The translations under genes and the position numbers were made by a program. DNA of 64,000 nt from Algoriphagus aestuariicola (GTDB taxonomy: Bacteria > Bacteroidota > Bacteroidia > Cytophagales > Cyclobacteriaceae): assembly GCF_017254835.1 (NCBI RefSeq), contig NZ_JAFKCW010000001.1, forward strand, positions 1,229,063-1,293,062, written 5' to 3'. Shown here one piece after another: positions 25,971 through 34,878 of this stretch (its first letter is position 1; every line of letters begins with the position of its first letter). A model generated the notes under the pieces. It ran no database searches and was not told the origin of the DNA. It worked only from the letters and a program-made list of their open reading frames with translations.

Positions 25971-26747
25971 ATGGCTACCTACACTACGGAAATTGCTTCC
26001 GACAAGTTGATCAGCGACAATCCCATCCATCAAAGATTGCTCAAAGCCTACATCGCCGCGAAGCCATGGGTATCCGGCGACCTGCTCGAAGTCGGCTGCG
26101 GTGAGGGGCGCGGAGTTGAAGAACTCCTTCCCTTGGCAAAAAGCTATGTCGGTTTGGACAAGATCGGTGAAGTGATTTCCATGCTTCAGGCCAAGTTTCC
26201 CGGCGTGGATTTTCGCCAGGCCATCATTCCCCCGTTTGTAGGATTTGCGGATCGCTCGTTTGACACGATTGTCAGTTTTCAGGTAATCGAGCATATTGCC
26301 AATGACCGACTTTTTCTTCAGGAAATCTACCGTATGCTAAAGCCGGGCGGCAAAGCAATCATCTCTACCCCAAACATCAACCACACGCTTTCGAGAAATC
26401 CCTGGCATGAGAGGGAGTACACGCCACAGCAGCTGATCGATCTTGCTTCCTCGATCTTTGACCGAGTAGAGGCAATGGGAGTAGGCGGTAACCCAAAGGT
26501 ATGGGACTACCACGAGGCAAACCGAAAGTCTGTCAATAAAATCATGCGCTTTGATATTTTTGATCTGCAACACAAGCTGCCCGCTTCAGTGTTGAGAATG
26601 CCCTATGAAATTCTTAACCGTTTCAATCGAAACAAGCTTCATAAACAGCAAGGCAACTCAGTGGTGGAGATCACACACGAGGACTTCCCGTTGGTAGATA
26701 ATCCGGCTGAGGGATTGGATTTGTTTTATGTGCTTTGGAAGAAGTAA
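25971..26747 (+). CDS. Class I SAM-dependent methyltransferase
   Basis: 258 residues. The SAM-binding motif I is LLEVGCGEGRGVEELLP (about 38-54), with YVGLDKIGE as the acidic loop and a YRMLKPGGKAIISTPN segment typical of Methyltransf_11/UbiE-type enzymes. FDTIVSFQVIEHI is the post-II motif. The substrate is not evident; the C-terminal ~90 residues look like a substrate-binding extension seen in sugar- or lipid-modifying methyltransferases. Likely cytoplasmic; it is a single gene with its own promoter. Confidence 0.9.
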   Translation: MATYTTEIASDKLISDNPIHQRLLKAYIAAKPWVSGDLLEVGCGEGRGVEELLPLAKSYVGLDKIGEVISMLQAKFPGVDFRQAIIPPFVGFADRSFDTIVSFQVIEHIANDRLFLQEIYRMLKPGGKAIISTPNINHTLSRNPWHEREYTPQQLIDLASSIFDRVEAMGVGGNPKVWDYHEANRKSVNKIMRFDIFDLQHKLPASVLRMPYEILNRFNRNKLHKQQGNSVVEITHEDFPLVDNPAEGLDLFYVLWKK

Positions 26748-26832
26748 GGGGTCAAAAAATCTAGGGGCGAACACCTGAAGCTAAGTCACTGTGACAAATG
26801 GCTAGGCCAAAGTAGGAGGGCAAAGCTAGGTA

Positions 26833-27303
26833 CTAGCGATTTTCTCTCCGGAATTTGCTTTCACCGATCAATGGTTGCGCCTTGTTGGAGACGTGGCTGA
26901 GAGATTCGGCCGGAACAGAAGTGGTCAGTGTGAGGACGGGTGAGCCATCATCATCCTTCAACAGGATCCTGATGCTGCTGAGATACCAAGTCCATTCCAA
27001 ATCCGGACTTTTCCTCACTTGCTGATAAAATGAAACGACTTCATCGTCATTGTTCCTGGCCAACAGCCCAAATATTTTGGGGACATATTCAGCGGAGTCT
27101 TCCGAATTAAAAAACTTCGTATGGTATTCCTGTTTCATTGCGATCAATTCTTCCATGGTAACACCAAGGCCATCCAAAGCAAGCTGACTCATATAGCAAA
27201 CGCTGGAATCTCGGATGTCATGGACCACCATCACTGTCGGAAAGTCTTTTTCCAAGGATTTGAGTTCAGCGATTTTCGAATCTATTCTTTCTTGTAGATT
27301 CAT
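26833..27303 (-). CDS. PAS-like sensor protein, apparently a LuxR-type regulator lacking its HTH
   Basis: 156 residues from ATG 27303. The sequence VMVVHDIRDSSVCYMSQLALDGLGVTMEEL and LLARNNDDEVVSFYQQVR follows the N-terminal PAS domain of Bacteroidota LuxR/GerE regulators of about 230-250 residues. In those proteins a linker and a LuxR HTH come next. Here the frame stops in the linker (GESKFRRENR then TAG), and only 85 nt remain before the convergent methyltransferase gene, with no HTH in any frame. It is either a stand-alone PAS protein or a truncated regulator. The start 27303 is preferred over 27336. Confidence 0.7.
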   Translation of the reverse strand: MNLQERIDSKIAELKSLEKDFPTVMVVHDIRDSSVCYMSQLALDGLGVTMEELIAMKQEYHTKFFNSEDSAEYVPKIFGLLARNNDDEVVSFYQQVRKSPDLEWTWYLSSIRILLKDDDGSPVLTLTTSVPAESLSHVSNKAQPLIGESKFRRENR

Positions 27304-27380
27304 AGTTGACAAGTTAAGTGTCTGATAATTTAACATTTAAATCCTGTATAATAAGGAAGCTTTAGCCGGCTTACCAAACA

Positions 27381-27411
27381 AAAAAAGGCGAGAAAGTCAA
27401 TTCTCGCCTTT
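27381..27411 (-). terminator. Terminator of the GT117 gene
   Basis: AAAGGCGAGAA and TTCTCGCCTTT form a perfect 11-bp stem around AGTCAA. On the minus strand it is followed by a run of Ts, about 23 nt beyond the stop of the 27434-30418 gene. Confidence 0.85.
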
Positions 27412-27433
27412 CGGATACCCGCGGGTTTCAGAA

Positions 27434-30418
27434 CTACCGCCTCTCTAGCATGCCAGGTGAAGCGCTCTCTGCGCCTATGAGGCTTTCCAGTCTTAGCTTG
27501 AGGTTTTGGGCTTCTTCCTGATAGCCCCTTTCCTCCAGAAGCGGTATGAAGTACTTTACCATTTCGATGGAAATCATCATCTCGCGATCGTATGCCCGGT
27601 CTTCCCGGGTGTAAAACTCTATCATGTCCAGAGATTTCTTGGAAATCTTGTCAATGATGTCCAGTGCTTTTTCATCTTCACCCACTTCGAAAAACAAAGG
27701 CACGGACTGTCCGCTGCTCAGGTCGTAAGGCACTGCTTCATTTGGAATGGTTTGCAGCCCATAGTTGAGTAGGGTGGCAGCCTGCTCCATTTTGTTTTCA
27801 TCCAAAAGCGCCATCGCGATGCTGTTCAACGCGCTTCGGTGATTGGAGGTGAAGCGTCTGTATTCTTCGTCGTAGTAGGCATCGGGGTTGTCCATACCTC
27901 GGAAGGCAAATTTCTCCATGTAGTTTTTGTACGCGATGTCGGTATTGACCAACTCATCACGAACGTAGTCTGGCTTCCTGATCGGAAGAAGACGGTAGGT
28001 CATTCCCTCCATCACCACATGCTCTCCTATGTTTATCCCAATGGTAGACAAAGAAGTGTTGTTGAAATAGATCGGCCTGTCCCAGTTGTTGCTTACGATC
28101 AAGTCGATTAGCATCAGCGTTCCCTTGGTGACATATTGCCCTTTGATTTGCAGGTTCATTTGGGGAGCGAAGAACTCGCGGAACTGGGCTGGTACGATCT
28201 CCTCATTGGCAACGAAGCTGCTGTCCACCTCTAGGATCAGGTTGCGGGAAGGCACCATATTGACGACGCTTTTGCCACTGGTCTTCATCTTGAGGAGATC
28301 TGAGCCTGAATTGAGGAGTTTTAGGTATTCCCTGGCTGAAATGGCGTTGAGGTTTTCCTGCTCCATGACATAGAGAACATCATTGGTGCCCTTTTGGTAG
28401 CGCTCTTGGGGCAAGGAAAACGGAAGCGGATCGGATTCGTTGGCTTGGCTGGTCATCTGCTGCACATACCAGTCCGTGTCGAAGTAGCTAAGTACAATTA
28501 CCCTCACATCGGTGCGGAAGCCCTCTACCTCCTGTACATACCAAAGCGGGAAGGTGTCGTTGTCCCCGCCGGTGAAGAGAATCGCGTTGGGTGCGCAGGA
28601 AGCCAGGAAGTTCCTTGCCGAATCTACGGAGAAGAACCTTCCTTTTCTGTTGTGGTCGTTCCAGTTTTGGGCGCCCATTAGTCCTGCTACAGGCAGCGTG
28701 AGAAGGGTGGCAATGATCCCGGCAGTCCCGAGGTTTTTTGTGACTTTGGTCAAGCCATGAGCGATGGCGAGTACGCCGAGTCCAGCCCAGATCGCAAAGG
28801 CATAGAAGCTACCGACATAGATGTAGTCCCTTTCCCTCGGCTCCACGGGGGGAGAGTTGAGATAGAGTACGAGCACCACGCCCATCATGAGGAAGAGCAT
28901 CAGATTGACGTAGAAGTATCTGGGATCCTTTTTGGCTTGAAAGAAAATCCCAACGAGCCCGAGAATCAGGGGCAGCATCAGGTAGTTGTTGTGTCCCTTG
29001 TTTTCGGTGATGTACTCGGGATACTTGTCGCTGAAAGCGTCCGTAATCCCCATCCAAGGGGCATCGGTGAAGTCGCTTTCCCGGCCGGAAAAATTCCACA
29101 TAAAGTACCTCCAATACATGTGCCCCAGCTGATGGGACAGCATGAAGTAGATGTTGTCTCCAAAGGTCGGCTCTTGTCCTTCGCGTAGCCCGAGCTTGGA
29201 TCGGTAGATGCGCTTGTGGTTTTCCTGGGTGGAGTAGATTCGGGGTAGTATGGTGGTTTTGCTCGGATCGTAGGTGTTTTTCAGTTCGTAGTCCACGATC
29301 TCATACTTGTCTTTGCCCTTCATGTAGATCGGCGCACCTTCTTCCTGATCCACCAGCTGCGCAGTAAAATATTGCCCGTGAAGCAGTGGACGATAGCCAT
29401 ACTGCTCTCTCTTCAAGTAGGATACATAGCTGATGATGTCCTTTGGAGCGTTTTGGTTGATCACCGGATCCTGGTTGGCGCGCACGATGATCAGCGCGTA
29501 GCTCCCATAGCCGATCATGATAAAAGCAAGAGAAAGCAGAATGGTGTTGACCAGGGTTTTTTGCTGCTTGATGGAATAGCGGATTCCGTAGATCAGGGCA
29601 CCCAGGAAAAGGATGAGGAATACGATAATCCCGGAGCCGAATGGCAGCCCGATGCTGTTGACGAAGAAGATTTCCATCGATCCGGCCAGGCTTGGCAGGC
29701 CGGGGATGATCAGGTTATTGATGATGACCAAGGCCACTCCTCCGAGAAACATCGCGTAGATGCCGCCTTTGAGACTTGGATTCGGGTACTTTTTGAAGTA
29801 GTAGACCAAGGCCAACGCGGGTAGTGTCACCAAGTTGAGCAAGTGGACCCCGATAGAAAGACCCACCAAATAGGCGATGAAGATCATCCATTGGTTTTCC
29901 AGCCTAGGGTCTTTGATCACGTCCCACTTCAGAAACGCCCAAATCACAATGGCGGTAAAGAAGGAAGACATGGAATACACCTCGGCTTCCACAGCCGAAA
30001 ACCAAAAACTATCCGAGAAGGTATAGATCAGCGAGCCCACAATAGCAGACCCCATCAGCGCGATGGTTTGGCTTTTTGTCTCGTGGCCTTCTTGGATGGA
30101 GAAGATTCTCTTGCCAAAAAGCGTGATCGACCAAAACAGGAATAGGATCGTAAAGCCGGAGAACAAGGCACTGCCGATATTCATCCAATAAGCCACCTGC
30201 AGTCCGTCGCCCATCGCCAGAAACCCAAACATCCTATAGACCAAGAGAAAAAACGGAGCACCGGGAGGGTGGGGAACCTGAAGCTTATAGGAAGAAGCGA
30301 TAAACTCACCCGGATCCCAAAAACTGGCGGTTTGTTCTACGGTCAGGATGTAGACCAGCGTGGCAACAGCAAAAATGACCCAGCCGGTGAGGTTGTTGAT
30401 CTGCTTATAATTGAGCAT
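27434..30418 (-). CDS. DUF2723/GT117-family membrane protein (protein O-mannosyltransferase-like)
   Basis: 994 residues. The N-terminal ~560 residues contain about a dozen membrane helices of GT-C type, with the conserved opening WDPGEFIASSYKLQVPHPPG that marks DUF2723 (TMEM260-like) proteins. The acidic residue there is the expected catalytic one. The C-terminal ~400 residues are soluble and include an ILFTGGDNDTFPLWYVQEVE block and tetratricopeptide-like helices near the end. Related proteins transfer mannose to serine/threonine of exported proteins in the Bacteroidota general O-glycosylation route. The acceptor is unproven here. It is a single gene ending at a strong terminator. Confidence 0.88.
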   Translation of the reverse strand: MLNYKQINNLTGWVIFAVATLVYILTVEQTASFWDPGEFIASSYKLQVPHPPGAPFFLLVYRMFGFLAMGDGLQVAYWMNIGSALFSGFTILFLFWSITLFGKRIFSIQEGHETKSQTIALMGSAIVGSLIYTFSDSFWFSAVEAEVYSMSSFFTAIVIWAFLKWDVIKDPRLENQWMIFIAYLVGLSIGVHLLNLVTLPALALVYYFKKYPNPSLKGGIYAMFLGGVALVIINNLIIPGLPSLAGSMEIFFVNSIGLPFGSGIIVFLILFLGALIYGIRYSIKQQKTLVNTILLSLAFIMIGYGSYALIIVRANQDPVINQNAPKDIISYVSYLKREQYGYRPLLHGQYFTAQLVDQEEGAPIYMKGKDKYEIVDYELKNTYDPSKTTILPRIYSTQENHKRIYRSKLGLREGQEPTFGDNIYFMLSHQLGHMYWRYFMWNFSGRESDFTDAPWMGITDAFSDKYPEYITENKGHNNYLMLPLILGLVGIFFQAKKDPRYFYVNLMLFLMMGVVLVLYLNSPPVEPRERDYIYVGSFYAFAIWAGLGVLAIAHGLTKVTKNLGTAGIIATLLTLPVAGLMGAQNWNDHNRKGRFFSVDSARNFLASCAPNAILFTGGDNDTFPLWYVQEVEGFRTDVRVIVLSYFDTDWYVQQMTSQANESDPLPFSLPQERYQKGTNDVLYVMEQENLNAISAREYLKLLNSGSDLLKMKTSGKSVVNMVPSRNLILEVDSSFVANEEIVPAQFREFFAPQMNLQIKGQYVTKGTLMLIDLIVSNNWDRPIYFNNTSLSTIGINIGEHVVMEGMTYRLLPIRKPDYVRDELVNTDIAYKNYMEKFAFRGMDNPDAYYDEEYRRFTSNHRSALNSIAMALLDENKMEQAATLLNYGLQTIPNEAVPYDLSSGQSVPLFFEVGEDEKALDIIDKISKKSLDMIEFYTREDRAYDREMMISIEMVKYFIPLLEERGYQEEAQNLKLRLESLIGAESASPGMLERR

Positions 30419-30518
30419 TAAGAGGGTAAATTAGTCGGGGCGAAAATATGAAATTTTACTCCAAGTCCGGGTTTTTTAGCACTTTTTAAAAGCTTGGGGA
30501 GTTAGTCCCAATGCAGGT

Positions 30519-30532
30519 GTGACAAATATTAC
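30519..30532 (+). promoter_or_regulatory. CRP/FNR-like box upstream of thioredoxin (site A)
   Basis: GTGAC-AAAT-ATTAC: the left half fits the GTGAC-N4-GTCAC pattern exactly, the right half at three of five bases. It ends 23 nt before the -7 element, close to the spacing at three other promoters in this module, near -42 from the expected transcript start, where class II activators bind. Confidence 0.45.
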
Positions 30533-30555
30533 TGTGTCGGAGGGGAAGAGGTTTC

Positions 30556-30563
30556 TACCTTTG
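30556..30563 (+). promoter_or_regulatory. -7 promoter element of the thioredoxin gene
   Basis: TACCTTTG is a perfect TAnnTTTG match 21 nt before ATG 30585. Confidence 0.6.
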
Positions 30564-30584
30564 TATCATCCAAAACAAAAAACT

Positions 30585-30905
30585 ATGAGTACGCAAGCCA
30601 AAACATTTCAAGAGTTGATCGATGGAGACACTCCCGTGTTGGTGGACTTCTTTGCGGTGTGGTGTGGGCCTTGCAAGATGATGCAGCCCATCCTCGAGGA
30701 TACGAGCAAGCAATTGGGAGGACAAGTCAAAATCATCAAAGTCGATGTGGACAAAAACCCCCTGGCAGCGAGCAGATTTCAGGTAAGGGGAGTGCCCACC
30801 CTGATTTTATTCCACAAAGGAAAGCCTGTCTGGAGACAGTCAGGAGTAGTACCAGCCCACCAGTTGGTGCAGATCGTCAAATCCAATCTCGTAACTAACG
30901 CCTGA
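30585..30905 (+). CDS. Thioredoxin
   Basis: 106-residue thioredoxin with the active-site WCGPC (C27, C30), the DFFAVWCGPC strand-helix junction and cis-proline loop GVPTLILF. It reduces protein disulfides in the cytoplasm. The frame is open from a GTG at 30519, but that codon lies inside the regulatory box upstream of a perfect -7 element, so ATG 30585 is the start. It heads a run with a persulfide dioxygenase/rhodanese and a YeeE/YedE transporter, which suggests a role in handling sulfane sulfur or persulfides. Confidence 0.95.
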   Translation: MSTQAKTFQELIDGDTPVLVDFFAVWCGPCKMMQPILEDTSKQLGGQVKIIKVDVDKNPLAASRFQVRGVPTLILFHKGKPVWRQSGVVPAHQLVQIVKSNLVTNA

Positions 30906-30912
30906 AGCCAAT

Positions 30913-30926
30913 GTGACAAAAGTCGT
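30913..30926 (+). promoter_or_regulatory. CRP/FNR-like box upstream of the persulfide dioxygenase (site B)
   Basis: GTGAC-AAAA-GTCGT: eight of ten half-site bases fit GTGAC-N4-GTCAC. It ends 22 nt before the -7 element. Confidence 0.5.
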
Positions 30927-30948
30927 TTTCAGCAATGAAGCGCTTGCC

Positions 30949-30956
30949 TAATTTTG
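30949..30956 (+). promoter_or_regulatory. -7 promoter element of the persulfide dioxygenase gene
   Basis: TAATTTTG is a perfect TAnnTTTG match, 36 nt before ATG 30993. Confidence 0.6.
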
Positions 30957-30992
30957 ACTTGAAATAGTGAAGAAACCTAAAAAGACAGCCAT

Positions 30993-32414
30993 ATGAAAAT
31001 CGAACAAATCTATACCGGATGCCTCGCCCAAGGAGCCTACTACATCGAGTCCGATGGGGAGGCAGCAGTCATCGACCCTTTGAGAGAGGTGCAGCCCTAC
31101 ATCGAAAAAGCCGAGCGTAGAAATGCCAAAATCAAGTACGTTTTTGAGACGCACTTTCACGCGGACTTTGTGTCCGGGCATAAGGATCTGGCGGAAAAAA
31201 CCGGTGCCAAAATCGTGTATGGTCCCACTGGAATGAAGATGGGTTTTGACGCCATCGTCGCCGAGGACAATCAAGAGTTTACATTGGGTAAAACCAAAAT
31301 TCGCGTACTCCACACACCAGGCCATACCATGGAGTCGGTTTGTTACCTTTTGATCAACGAAGAAGGAAAAGAGGAAGCGATCTTTACCGGAGACACCTTG
31401 TTCATCGGTGATGTCGGTCGTCCCGATTTGGCCCAAAAGGTGGTGAAAGATCTGACCCAAGAAAAGTTGGCCGGGCACCTTTACGACTCCTTGCGTAACA
31501 AGATCATGTCCTTGTCAGATGATTTGATCGTCTATCCTGCCCATGGTGCGGGCTCTGCCTGCGGCAAAAACATGAGCAAAGAGACCTCGGATTCTTTGGG
31601 CAACCAGAAGAAAACCAACTACGCGCTCCAGCCCATGAGCAAGGAGGAATTCATCAAGCAGGTACTCACTGGCCTGACTCCACCGCCCGCTTACTTCCCC
31701 CAAAACGTCATGATGAATATCCAGGGATATGACAGCATCGACGAGGTGCTGGAAAGAGGGGAGAGACCCTTGTCACCGGAGGAATTCGAAGCCGCGGCCA
31801 ACGAGACCGGTGCGCTGATCTTGGATACTCGGGATGCCCAGACCTTCGCGAAAGGCTTTGTCCCCAACTCCATCAACATCGGCATAGACGGAAGCTTTGC
31901 CGTGTGGGTAGGGGCGATGATTCCCGATCTAAAGCAGGAAATCCTCGTCGTAGCCGAAGAGGGAAGGGAAGAAGAAGTGATCACCCGACTGGCGCGAGTG
32001 GGTTATGACTACGCCATCGGATACCTGAAAGGTGGTTTCAAAGCTTGGGAGAAATCTGGAAAGGAAGTGGACTCCATTACTTCCATCACGGTGGAGGAAC
32101 TTGCGAAAATCAAGGAAAACGATCCGGATATCCATATTCTGGACGTCAGAAAGAACTCTGAGTTTTTGTCCGAACACGTGGTCGATGCCGAAAATGCGGC
32201 TTTGGACTACATCAACGATAGCATGCTCCAAGTGGACAAGGACAAAACCTACTACGTGCACTGTGCGGGCGGATACAGATCCATGGTATTCAACTCCATC
32301 CTGAGGGCAAGAGGCTATGACAATCTGATCGACGTCTCAGGTGGATTCAAGGCCATCAAAGAATCCGGCAAGTTTGAGGTGTCAGACTATGTTTGTCCGA
32401 CTACGCTGCTCTAA
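30993..32414 (+). CDS. MBL-fold persulfide dioxygenase with two rhodanese domains (CstB-like)
   Basis: 473 residues in three parts. A metallo-beta-lactamase-fold domain (1-~240) has the ETHE1-type metal motif THFHADF (H54, H56, D58), HTPGHT and GDTLFIGDVGRPDL. It also carries VYPAHGAGSACGKN, which resembles CstB. A first rhodanese domain (~260-360) has no catalytic cysteine (VVAEEGREEE at the loop). A second rhodanese domain (~375-465) has an active Cys, C424 (HCAGGYRS). CstB oxidises persulfides and forms thiosulfate, which fits the TsdA-like thiosulfate dehydrogenase encoded 5 kb downstream. The genes flanking it, thioredoxin and YeeE/YedE, support a persulfide role. Confidence 0.92.
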   Translation: MKIEQIYTGCLAQGAYYIESDGEAAVIDPLREVQPYIEKAERRNAKIKYVFETHFHADFVSGHKDLAEKTGAKIVYGPTGMKMGFDAIVAEDNQEFTLGKTKIRVLHTPGHTMESVCYLLINEEGKEEAIFTGDTLFIGDVGRPDLAQKVVKDLTQEKLAGHLYDSLRNKIMSLSDDLIVYPAHGAGSACGKNMSKETSDSLGNQKKTNYALQPMSKEEFIKQVLTGLTPPPAYFPQNVMMNIQGYDSIDEVLERGERPLSPEEFEAAANETGALILDTRDAQTFAKGFVPNSINIGIDGSFAVWVGAMIPDLKQEILVVAEEGREEEVITRLARVGYDYAIGYLKGGFKAWEKSGKEVDSITSITVEELAKIKENDPDIHILDVRKNSEFLSEHVVDAENAALDYINDSMLQVDKDKTYYVHCAGGYRSMVFNSILRARGYDNLIDVSGGFKAIKESGKFEVSDYVCPTTLL

Positions 32415-32490
32415 ATCCAGCAGAAGTAGACCTGATAATTGGAAATGGTAGACCGGATGGTCTGCCATTTTTGGTTTTAGCCAATTCACT

Positions 32491-32504
32491 GTGACCAAAG
32501 TCAC
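32491..32504 (+). promoter_or_regulatory. CRP/FNR-like box upstream of the YeeE/YedE pair (site C)
   Basis: GTGAC-CAAA-GTCAC is a perfect inverted repeat with a 4-nt spacer. It ends 23 nt before the near-consensus -7 element CAAATTTG. Confidence 0.6.
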
Positions 32505-32527
32505 GGCTTTTGGGGAGGTTTTCTGAC

Positions 32528-32535
32528 CAAATTTG
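32528..32535 (+). promoter_or_regulatory. Weak -7 element of the YeeE/YedE operon
   Basis: CAAATTTG matches TAnnTTTG except for the first base. A degenerate element is expected for a promoter that needs an activator at site C. Confidence 0.4.
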
Positions 32536-32598
32536 TTGCTGAAAGTAGGCTGCACCTCTGGACGGCCAGAAAGTGATTCGAAAAACTTAAATTAAAAT

Positions 32599-33180
32599 AT
32601 GGAACAATTTATTGAATGGATTAAGCAGCCTTGGCCTTGGTATGTGGCCGGGCCAATGATCGGGCTTACCGTCCCGGCATTGCTGATTTTGGGAAATAAA
32701 ACCTTTGGTATCTCCTCCTCCTTGAGGCACATCTGCGCGGCCTGTGTGCCAGCGGGAATTCCCTTTTTCACCTACAACTGGAAAAAGGAAGCGTGGAACC
32801 TGCTCTTCGTGCTGGGTGTGGGGATCGGCGGATTTCTGGCGACGAATTTCCTCGCCAACCCAGACACTATCGTGATCTCAGTCGATACCCAGAATGATTT
32901 GGCAACTTTGGGCATCACGGACTTTTCCGACCTGATGCCTGCTGAGATCTTCTCTTGGGAAAATCTATTCAGCGCCAAAGGATTGCTGTTTTTCGTCTTC
33001 GGAGGCTTTCTGGTTGGTTTCGGCACGCGCTACGCGGGAGGCTGTACTTCCGGGCATGCGATCATGGGGATCAGCTCCTTGCAGTGGCCTTCGGTCATCG
33101 CCACGATCTTCTTTATGATCGGTGGATTTCTGATGACTCATGTGCTGATGGAGCCATTGATGAAACTTGTAGGATTTTAA
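32599..33180 (+). CDS. YeeE/YedE-family sulfur transporter, first half (PmpA-like)
   Basis: 193 residues with about five membrane helices. The conserved cysteine motif [13 protein letters not shown] (about 150) is typical of YeeE/YedE (PF04143) proteins, which move thiosulfate or related sulfur compounds across the inner membrane by passing them between cysteines. In Bacteroidota and some other bacteria the transporter is split into two adjacent genes (PmpA/PmpB). This is the longer half; the partner starts 13 nt downstream. An additional Cys in [10 protein letters not shown] near residue 45 lies in a membrane segment. Confidence 0.9.
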   Translation: MEQFIEWIKQPWPWYVAGPMIGLTVPALLILGNKTFGISSSLRHICAACVPAGIPFFTYNWKKEAWNLLFVLGVGIGGFLATNFLANPDTIVISVDTQNDLATLGITDFSDLMPAEIFSWENLFSAKGLLFFVFGGFLVGFGTRYAGGCTSGHAIMGISSLQWPSVIATIFFMIGGFLMTHVLMEPLMKLVGF

Positions 33181-33193
33181 AAAACTGAACATC

Positions 33194-33688
33194 ATGTCAA
33201 AAGTAGCAGTAAAAAATATAGTGGCTGAGGATCCGAATTGTGTGGCTCCCAATCTGCGGAAAGACCATGACAAAGGCCTGGAACTCTTAAAATACCTTGT
33301 TTTGGGAACGCTTTTCGGGATTGTATTCGTGAAGGCTGAGATCATTTCCTGGTTTAGGATTCAGGAGATGTTCCGCCTCCAATCCTTCCACATGTATGGG
33401 GTGATTGGTTCGGCGGTGGTGACGGGGATGATTTCCGTTCAGCTGATCAAGCGTCTGAACATCAAAACCATCCACGGCGAATCCATCGTCATTCCAGATA
33501 AAGTCTTCAAAAAAGGCCAAGTAATCGGAGGGTTTATCTTCGGATTGGGCTGGGCGATCACAGGCGCTTGTCCCGGACCACTCTTTGCCCAAATAGGCAG
33601 TGGTTACACGGTGATCTTGGTGACCCTGATCTCCGCTTTGGCTGGAACTTGGGTGTATGGCAAGTTTGCCGATAAATTGCCGAATTGA
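33194..33688 (+). CDS. YeeE/YedE-family sulfur transporter, second half (PmpB-like)
   Basis: 164 residues with about four membrane helices and the second signature GACPGPLFAQIGSG (about 125-138), matching the Cys motif of the other half. It would pair with the 32599 gene to make a full pseudo-twofold channel. Its N-terminal 30 residues are polar and contain CVAPNLRKD. The two genes share a transcript that ends at the terminator 33753-33779. Confidence 0.9.
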   Translation: MSKVAVKNIVAEDPNCVAPNLRKDHDKGLELLKYLVLGTLFGIVFVKAEIISWFRIQEMFRLQSFHMYGVIGSAVVTGMISVQLIKRLNIKTIHGESIVIPDKVFKKGQVIGGFIFGLGWAITGACPGPLFAQIGSGYTVILVTLISALAGTWVYGKFADKLPN

Positions 33689-33752
33689 TTAATCTATTGC
33701 GGTGAACTTTTCCAAAGTTTAGGTCTTTGGAAAAGGTTTGTCTAAGCGCCTG

Positions 33753-33779
33753 AGCGAGTGTCCCCACTCGCTTTTTTTG
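33753..33779 (+). terminator. Terminator of the YeeE/YedE operon
   Basis: AGCGAGTG and CACTCGCT form a perfect 8-bp stem around TCCC, followed by seven Ts. Confidence 0.9.
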
Positions 33780-33790
33780 CTTTCAGTAGT

Positions 33791-33810
33791 CGCAAGTGAA
33801 TTTACTTGCG
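33791..33810. repeat. Short palindrome next to the terminator
   Basis: CGCAAGT-GAATTT-ACTTGCG is a perfect 7-bp inverted repeat 12 nt after the terminator. It lacks a T tract; it may be a REP-like unit or an anti-exonuclease hairpin. Confidence 0.5.
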
Positions 33811-33950
33811 GGGAGTAGACGAGGGGAGCTTTGGCCAAATGTATATTGGAAAGAGTAGGAGGGTGGATTTGCTCACGACGCTTGTCGAGGATTCCAGCCC
33901 GTACTAAACCAATATTTTACGCCTAGCAGTAGCCATTTTTGTTCTAAATA

Positions 33951-34592
33951 TTATAAGTTCCTTTTGTTGCTCTCAATCGATATGAATTCCGGTAAATAAT
34001 CGGGAGTACAGCCTTTTGAAACCATTTGTCCTTTATAAAGGCCCGTTTTTTCGCCAAGAGCTATGCAACGATTTCGGTATTTTTTCTCATACACGCCAAT
34101 CCAACCTGTCGTAAAATTCATTGCCCATTGCACTTCTGGTTCTTCTTTTTCTATCCTATTTTCAATTTTAGAGAGTAGTATTTCGCTGTCGGGTGGCGTT
34201 TGTCCTATCCAGCGCAAACGTGCTTGATAATACCAAAAAGTTCGTCTTTTTAATGACGCTTGGTTGTCTTCCCAACTTTCTATCAAAGCAATTGTCTTTT
34301 TGTCTTTCATAAGTTGGTTTGCCATTAGCCAATCTATAAGCTGAAGTTTCTCATTATCAGTGTGTCGGTTAATGTCGCTTACTAAATCGTCAATCATTTC
34401 TTCCGAAAGGAGTTTTTTGTCCATTAGGAGAATTGACAACTGTCGGGCAAAAAAATGTTCAGTTTCCCAAAGTTCCATTGCCAAGTCGTGGTCCTTTTTA
34501 ATGACCCTTGCTATGGCTCGTAAGTCCCCGAGTTTGGTTTTCGTTCCGCTGATTTGAGTCAATATTTTTTCGGCTTTTGTTGATATTTTCAT
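33951..34592 (-). CDS. DNA alkylation repair protein, AlkD-like HEAT-repeat fold
   Basis: 213 residues of the DNA-alkylation-repair family (COG4912). These all-helical HEAT-like glycosylases remove bulky or cationic alkylated bases. Blocks such as ELWETEHFFARQLSILLMD, DWLMANQLM and FWYYQARLRWIG fit the family. Its composition is more AT-rich than the neighbours and it stands alone between the sulfur operon and a repeat-rich spacer, which hints at acquisition by transfer. Confidence 0.8.
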   Translation of the reverse strand: MKISTKAEKILTQISGTKTKLGDLRAIARVIKKDHDLAMELWETEHFFARQLSILLMDKKLLSEEMIDDLVSDINRHTDNEKLQLIDWLMANQLMKDKKTIALIESWEDNQASLKRRTFWYYQARLRWIGQTPPDSEILLSKIENRIEKEEPEVQWAMNFTTGWIGVYEKKYRNRCIALGEKTGLYKGQMVSKGCTPDYLPEFISIESNKRNL

Positions 34593-34878
34593 TTTGTTCA
34601 GCGAGTTGTGTAACTGTTGCTTTTTCAGATATAGCTAACATCAATAAGCGCACTCTTGGGCCAATTTTCGTGTATTTCCATTTTAAAGGGATCTGATTTT
34701 CGGCTTGGGTCTAGTTCAAATGCCTTTGCCATCGCTTTCCAATCCGAGTCTTAATCTGCAGGAGTGGGGCTTCCACGCATCTCCCTAAAGATATTAGACT
34801 TCCTGAAAACGAAAACCTATTTTTTTTTCGAATAGATGAAGATTTTTGCTTGGCGATATAGCTTCGGAGGATACAGAG
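34593..34878. other. Non-coding stretch upstream of the tandem repeat
   Basis: No convincing ORF or hairpin. The part next to 34592 must contain the promoter of the AlkD-like gene. Together with the repeat array this gives about 660 nt without a normal gene. Confidence 0.45.

Noticed and set aside
26785-26795. GTCAC-T-GTGAC palindrome, similar to the CRP/FNR-like boxes
   Set aside because: It lies between two convergent genes with no promoter nearby, and the spacing and orientation of the halves differ.
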